From a virus, in the IMG/VR virus record IMGVR_UViG_3300037109_000145, positions 1 to 39,927 of that record: 39,927 nucleotides of DNA; one strand, 5' to 3'. A program made the position numbers and the translations under genes. Below are positions 38,801 through 39,927 of this stretch, one piece after another; the stretch's first letter is position 1; each line of letters opens with the position of its first letter. Below the pieces are notes generated by a model that worked only from the letters and a program-made list of their open reading frames with translations, searched no databases and had not been told where the DNA came from.

Positions 38801-39721
38801 GACAGCGCCCTGGCCACGCAGATTAGCTCGGTGTCTGCGGCGACTACGACCGCGCAAAATACCGCGAATGCTGCGGTAACATCGGCCGCCACCGCCCAGG
38901 CAGGCGTGAATAGCGTAGCAGCCGAGTATGTCCTGCAGGTCGTGACTGATACTGGCGGCAACCGACGCATTGCGGGTTTCCGCGTCACCAACCAAGGCGG
39001 CGCGGGCGGCGGCACAGATATAGTTCTGCAAGCCGACAAGGTCGCCATCGTGAACAGCGCTGGGGCGAACATGAAAGCGCCCTTCGCGGTTGTGCTTGAT
39101 TCAGACGGTGTGAGCCGCGTGTACCTCGACACGACGATCATTCGCAGCGCCGCCATCACGAACGCGATGATTCTGAGCTTACTGGCGGATAAAATCGACG
39201 CCGGCACGCTTACCGCCATGACGCTGGTGGCCGGGAAAATCGCCACGGATTTCGCGATGTTTAACCGGGCAACTCTGGGCTCGACCTTCCCGTCCTCCGC
39301 GGTGCAGCAGGGCACGGCCGACAATGGAGGCATGGGCTACTCCAATCTGACCGTGACCGGCACGGCTGTGTACTGGCTGACTTTTTACGGCTGGAACACC
39401 GGTACCGGATTCGCGGAAAACCGGTACGGGAAAGCGAATGCCAGGTTCCTCTGCATGCTCAATGGCGCGGCGCATGCGGCGGCGGGTTCATACATCGAGT
39501 TTGAAATCGTTTTCAGGGTCAACGGCGGGTCGTTGGTCCAGGTGAATCCCTTTGTGCACAGTGTCATGCCTGGCAACCCCTCGCTCTCTTTGGCTTCGGG
39601 TTGCGCGATCGACGGGTTGGGCGGGGACGATTATGTCGAATTTGGGGTGCGCGCGAAGAGCCCGGACAACGCCAGCCTCGTCGACGTCATGGCCATGACC
39701 GTGGTGGCCCTGAATTTCTAG
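35873..39721 (+). CDS. J-like tail tip/host specificity protein
   Basis: 1282 aa. Starts at ATG 35873, overlapping the peptidase stop; longer frames upstream are shadows. The hub part (VPEVYNQRTVEVRQKVSKGK, GLLRCLRWIESNGDLVWTG, YLGDGSGAVPNTRIGGD, DIVKDFQGYYDGFCRIENG) is like GTA orfg15/J proteins. A fibronectin-like region follows (about 796-890). Then come a Trp/Asn-rich linker (GDLWFDTTNQNQPKVWNGSA), a coiled-coil stretch (about 940-1020) and a DUF1983-type part (VLQADKVAIVNSAGANMKAP, LADKIDAGTLTAMTLVAGKI). The end is a beta-rich tip. It likely recognises the host. Confidence 0.8.
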   Translation: MSFGGKANLPTKSPKTAGLDASDTSTNEQAVPVPWWIGPDARPLTWIVPEVYNQRTVEVRQKVSKGKEQVVGHQYYGDVAGIAGLGLLRCLRWIESNGDLVWTGCIVRPDNPTHPDYWRVLVTTSVGKFYIYWGRPNQPIDDILLGPLGNANATLRHPAYRHQILVVIIDYYLGDGSGAVPNTRIGGDREPRPAVGNFPAIGNATQGESIVAGMLELATSPIFGAGIPEARFNAAEWEALSAAVIARAGCYAPSLDRARPLRDIVKDFQGYYDGFCRIENGLLRPGFFPHDGTVPAGLTELSVHDFVEQPRVKAGTPSKTINDVLIVYRDGGDLLKKKPVSDSASDNVEARHAHETASVEMLAIIDPQQAHAFAAEAAATGAESEWDGSIKVRRPRAVWASGQPLQAGDNFNLDLIAPEVDQVSRIMKRTDPYTGSPTLEIVAERGVYPTPYLRPADLRPAIGKVVPLAIAHARIFELTPALAGTPIGLPVSVLALRPRAEFDEIPLTTANVLGFNLWYSATGASYDSLGHMVGWAMRGTLRTALANSTADATVQLAMDADNLDLGRLASQSAEGQANDNLLVVIGDEVFSSGAISLSALNYDYACKRARQGSLPAAHAQNAEVWVIYRDELAVFTHKRFVEDQDRTFKLQPYTSSAIIELADVEPLTYHFRDRADELPVVVINAMAAGLKVGLAYSVSGSISDVNGDLASFQVNAVRLTGTGGAVDQEVTLQSGEFAPDDKALYTFKAPVVFPMAGIWLIVVRAYDERVGFTEAQTAELTVALGNGGYGPDDGITPNAVTGVSVTSGLEALILQWTNPTNTPLRYIYLYESTTAVKPANPSFIVIAPQGFYFRTGLPEGAVRYYWLEVEGMNGRKSAVSGPHSATVLTWPVVDDINSRLSVKVLRQATAPDDPNVGDLWFDTTNQNQPKVWNGSAWIAARDALITTLNSQVNDSTTGLAATRAEVFSGAATWADADSALATQISSVSAATTTAQNTANAAVTSAATAQAGVNSVAAEYVLQVVTDTGGNRRIAGFRVTNQGGAGGGTDIVLQADKVAIVNSAGANMKAPFAVVLDSDGVSRVYLDTTIIRSAAITNAMILSLLADKIDAGTLTAMTLVAGKIATDFAMFNRATLGSTFPSSAVQQGTADNGGMGYSNLTVTGTAVYWLTFYGWNTGTGFAENRYGKANARFLCMLNGAAHAAAGSYIEFEIVFRVNGGSLVQVNPFVHSVMPGNPSLSLASGCAIDGLGGDDYVEFGVRAKSPDNASLVDVMAMTVVALNF

Positions 39722-39723
39722 CC

Positions 39724-39927
39724 ATGAAAGTCCGACAAGTCCTCATCGCGCGTGCCGGCAATTCCACGCATTTCGCCATCACAGGCCGCGTGGAACTAGC
39801 CTGCGAGTCCGTAGAGAGCGTCGACGAGCGGACCATCAAGGTCCGTCTCCTCGAGGCAGGCGCCGGCCTGGCCGCGGGCGCTGTCATCGTGGCCCCCAAG
39901 ACAGAGATCGTCGAAGAAGAGGGTTGA
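39724..39927 (+). CDS. Small hypothetical protein after the J-like gene
   Basis: 67 aa. ATG 2 nt after the J-like stop; the stop is the window's last codon. It reads MKVRQVLIARAGNSTHFAIT then GRVELACESVESVDERTIKV and ends in an acidic tail (TEIVEEEG). Probably a small beta-rich protein. Not recognised. It may be a chaperone or tail accessory, by place only. Confidence 0.55.
   Translation: MKVRQVLIARAGNSTHFAITGRVELACESVESVDERTIKVRLLEAGAGLAAGAVIVAPKTEIVEEEG

Noticed and set aside
1-39927. Phage attachment ends at the window borders
   Set aside because: The left border cuts a gene and the right one is a stop codon; I see no shared terminal repeat or target duplication.

Overview
This window is most of a transposable tailed phage, or the prophage form of one. 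It combines a Mu-type transposition and head-assembly program with a long, non-contractile (siphovirus) tail built from parts like those of Pseudomonas D3112/B3 phages and Rhodobacter gene transfer agents. I see no tRNA, rRNA, CRISPR array or clear host housekeeping gene. The DNA is GC-rich. Two things point to a high-GC Gram-negative host: lipoproteins with lipoboxes, and intergenic stretches full of short C/T-rich repeats. The repeats remind me of Verrucomicrobiota (Opitutales-like) genomes, but that is only an impression.

Layout. Positions 1-11659 hold a nearly gapless minus-strand early operon of 22 genes, most chained by 4-bp ATGA/GTGA overlaps. Read right to left it has small HTH regulators, a C2HC-finger protein, a MuA-like transposase, a MuB-like ATPase, two Lar-like zinc-finger proteins, several small unknowns, a Cys-His-Glu peptidase-like protein with a small lipoprotein and a small membrane protein, a ParB-like protein, a DUF2786 protein, and a gene cut by the left edge. 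A divergent control region with four ATCGG/CCGAT half-sites lies at 11660-11735. The repressor (11702-12043) and two accessory genes read rightward from it and end at a strong terminator (13065-13098).

The late operon fills 13207-39927 on the plus strand. In order it has small genes, a holin candidate, an overlapping spanin-like pair, Mu gp25/26/27-like genes, the terminase large subunit, portal, protease/scaffold, decoration protein, major capsid protein, a connector, a Dam-type DNA methyltransferase, head-completion and tail-completion genes, major tail protein, and three fibre-like or secreted genes. These are followed by a tail-assembly chaperone with a -1 frameshift signal, the tape measure, and a GTA-like tail tip (DUF2163/BR0599 hub, NlpC/P60 peptidase, J-like protein). 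Unlike Mu, where early and late genes point the same way, the two arms diverge from the repressor. No attachment ends are visible, because the window cuts a gene on the left and stops at a stop codon on the right.

Most unusual points: (1) several families of oriented, pyrimidine-rich tandem repeats sit directly before start codons in place of Shine-Dalgarno sequences, flip with gene strand, and in places have become coding sequence, including a signal-peptide core; (2) a textbook A AAA AAG frameshift site with a possible stimulatory stem; (3) a transposase whose second acidic catalytic residue appears to be Glu, next to a MuB with an altered Walker A motif; (4) no recognisable endolysin among the late genes, while a peptidase-lipoprotein-membrane triad sits in the early operon; (5) tail-cluster genes that carry signal peptides.
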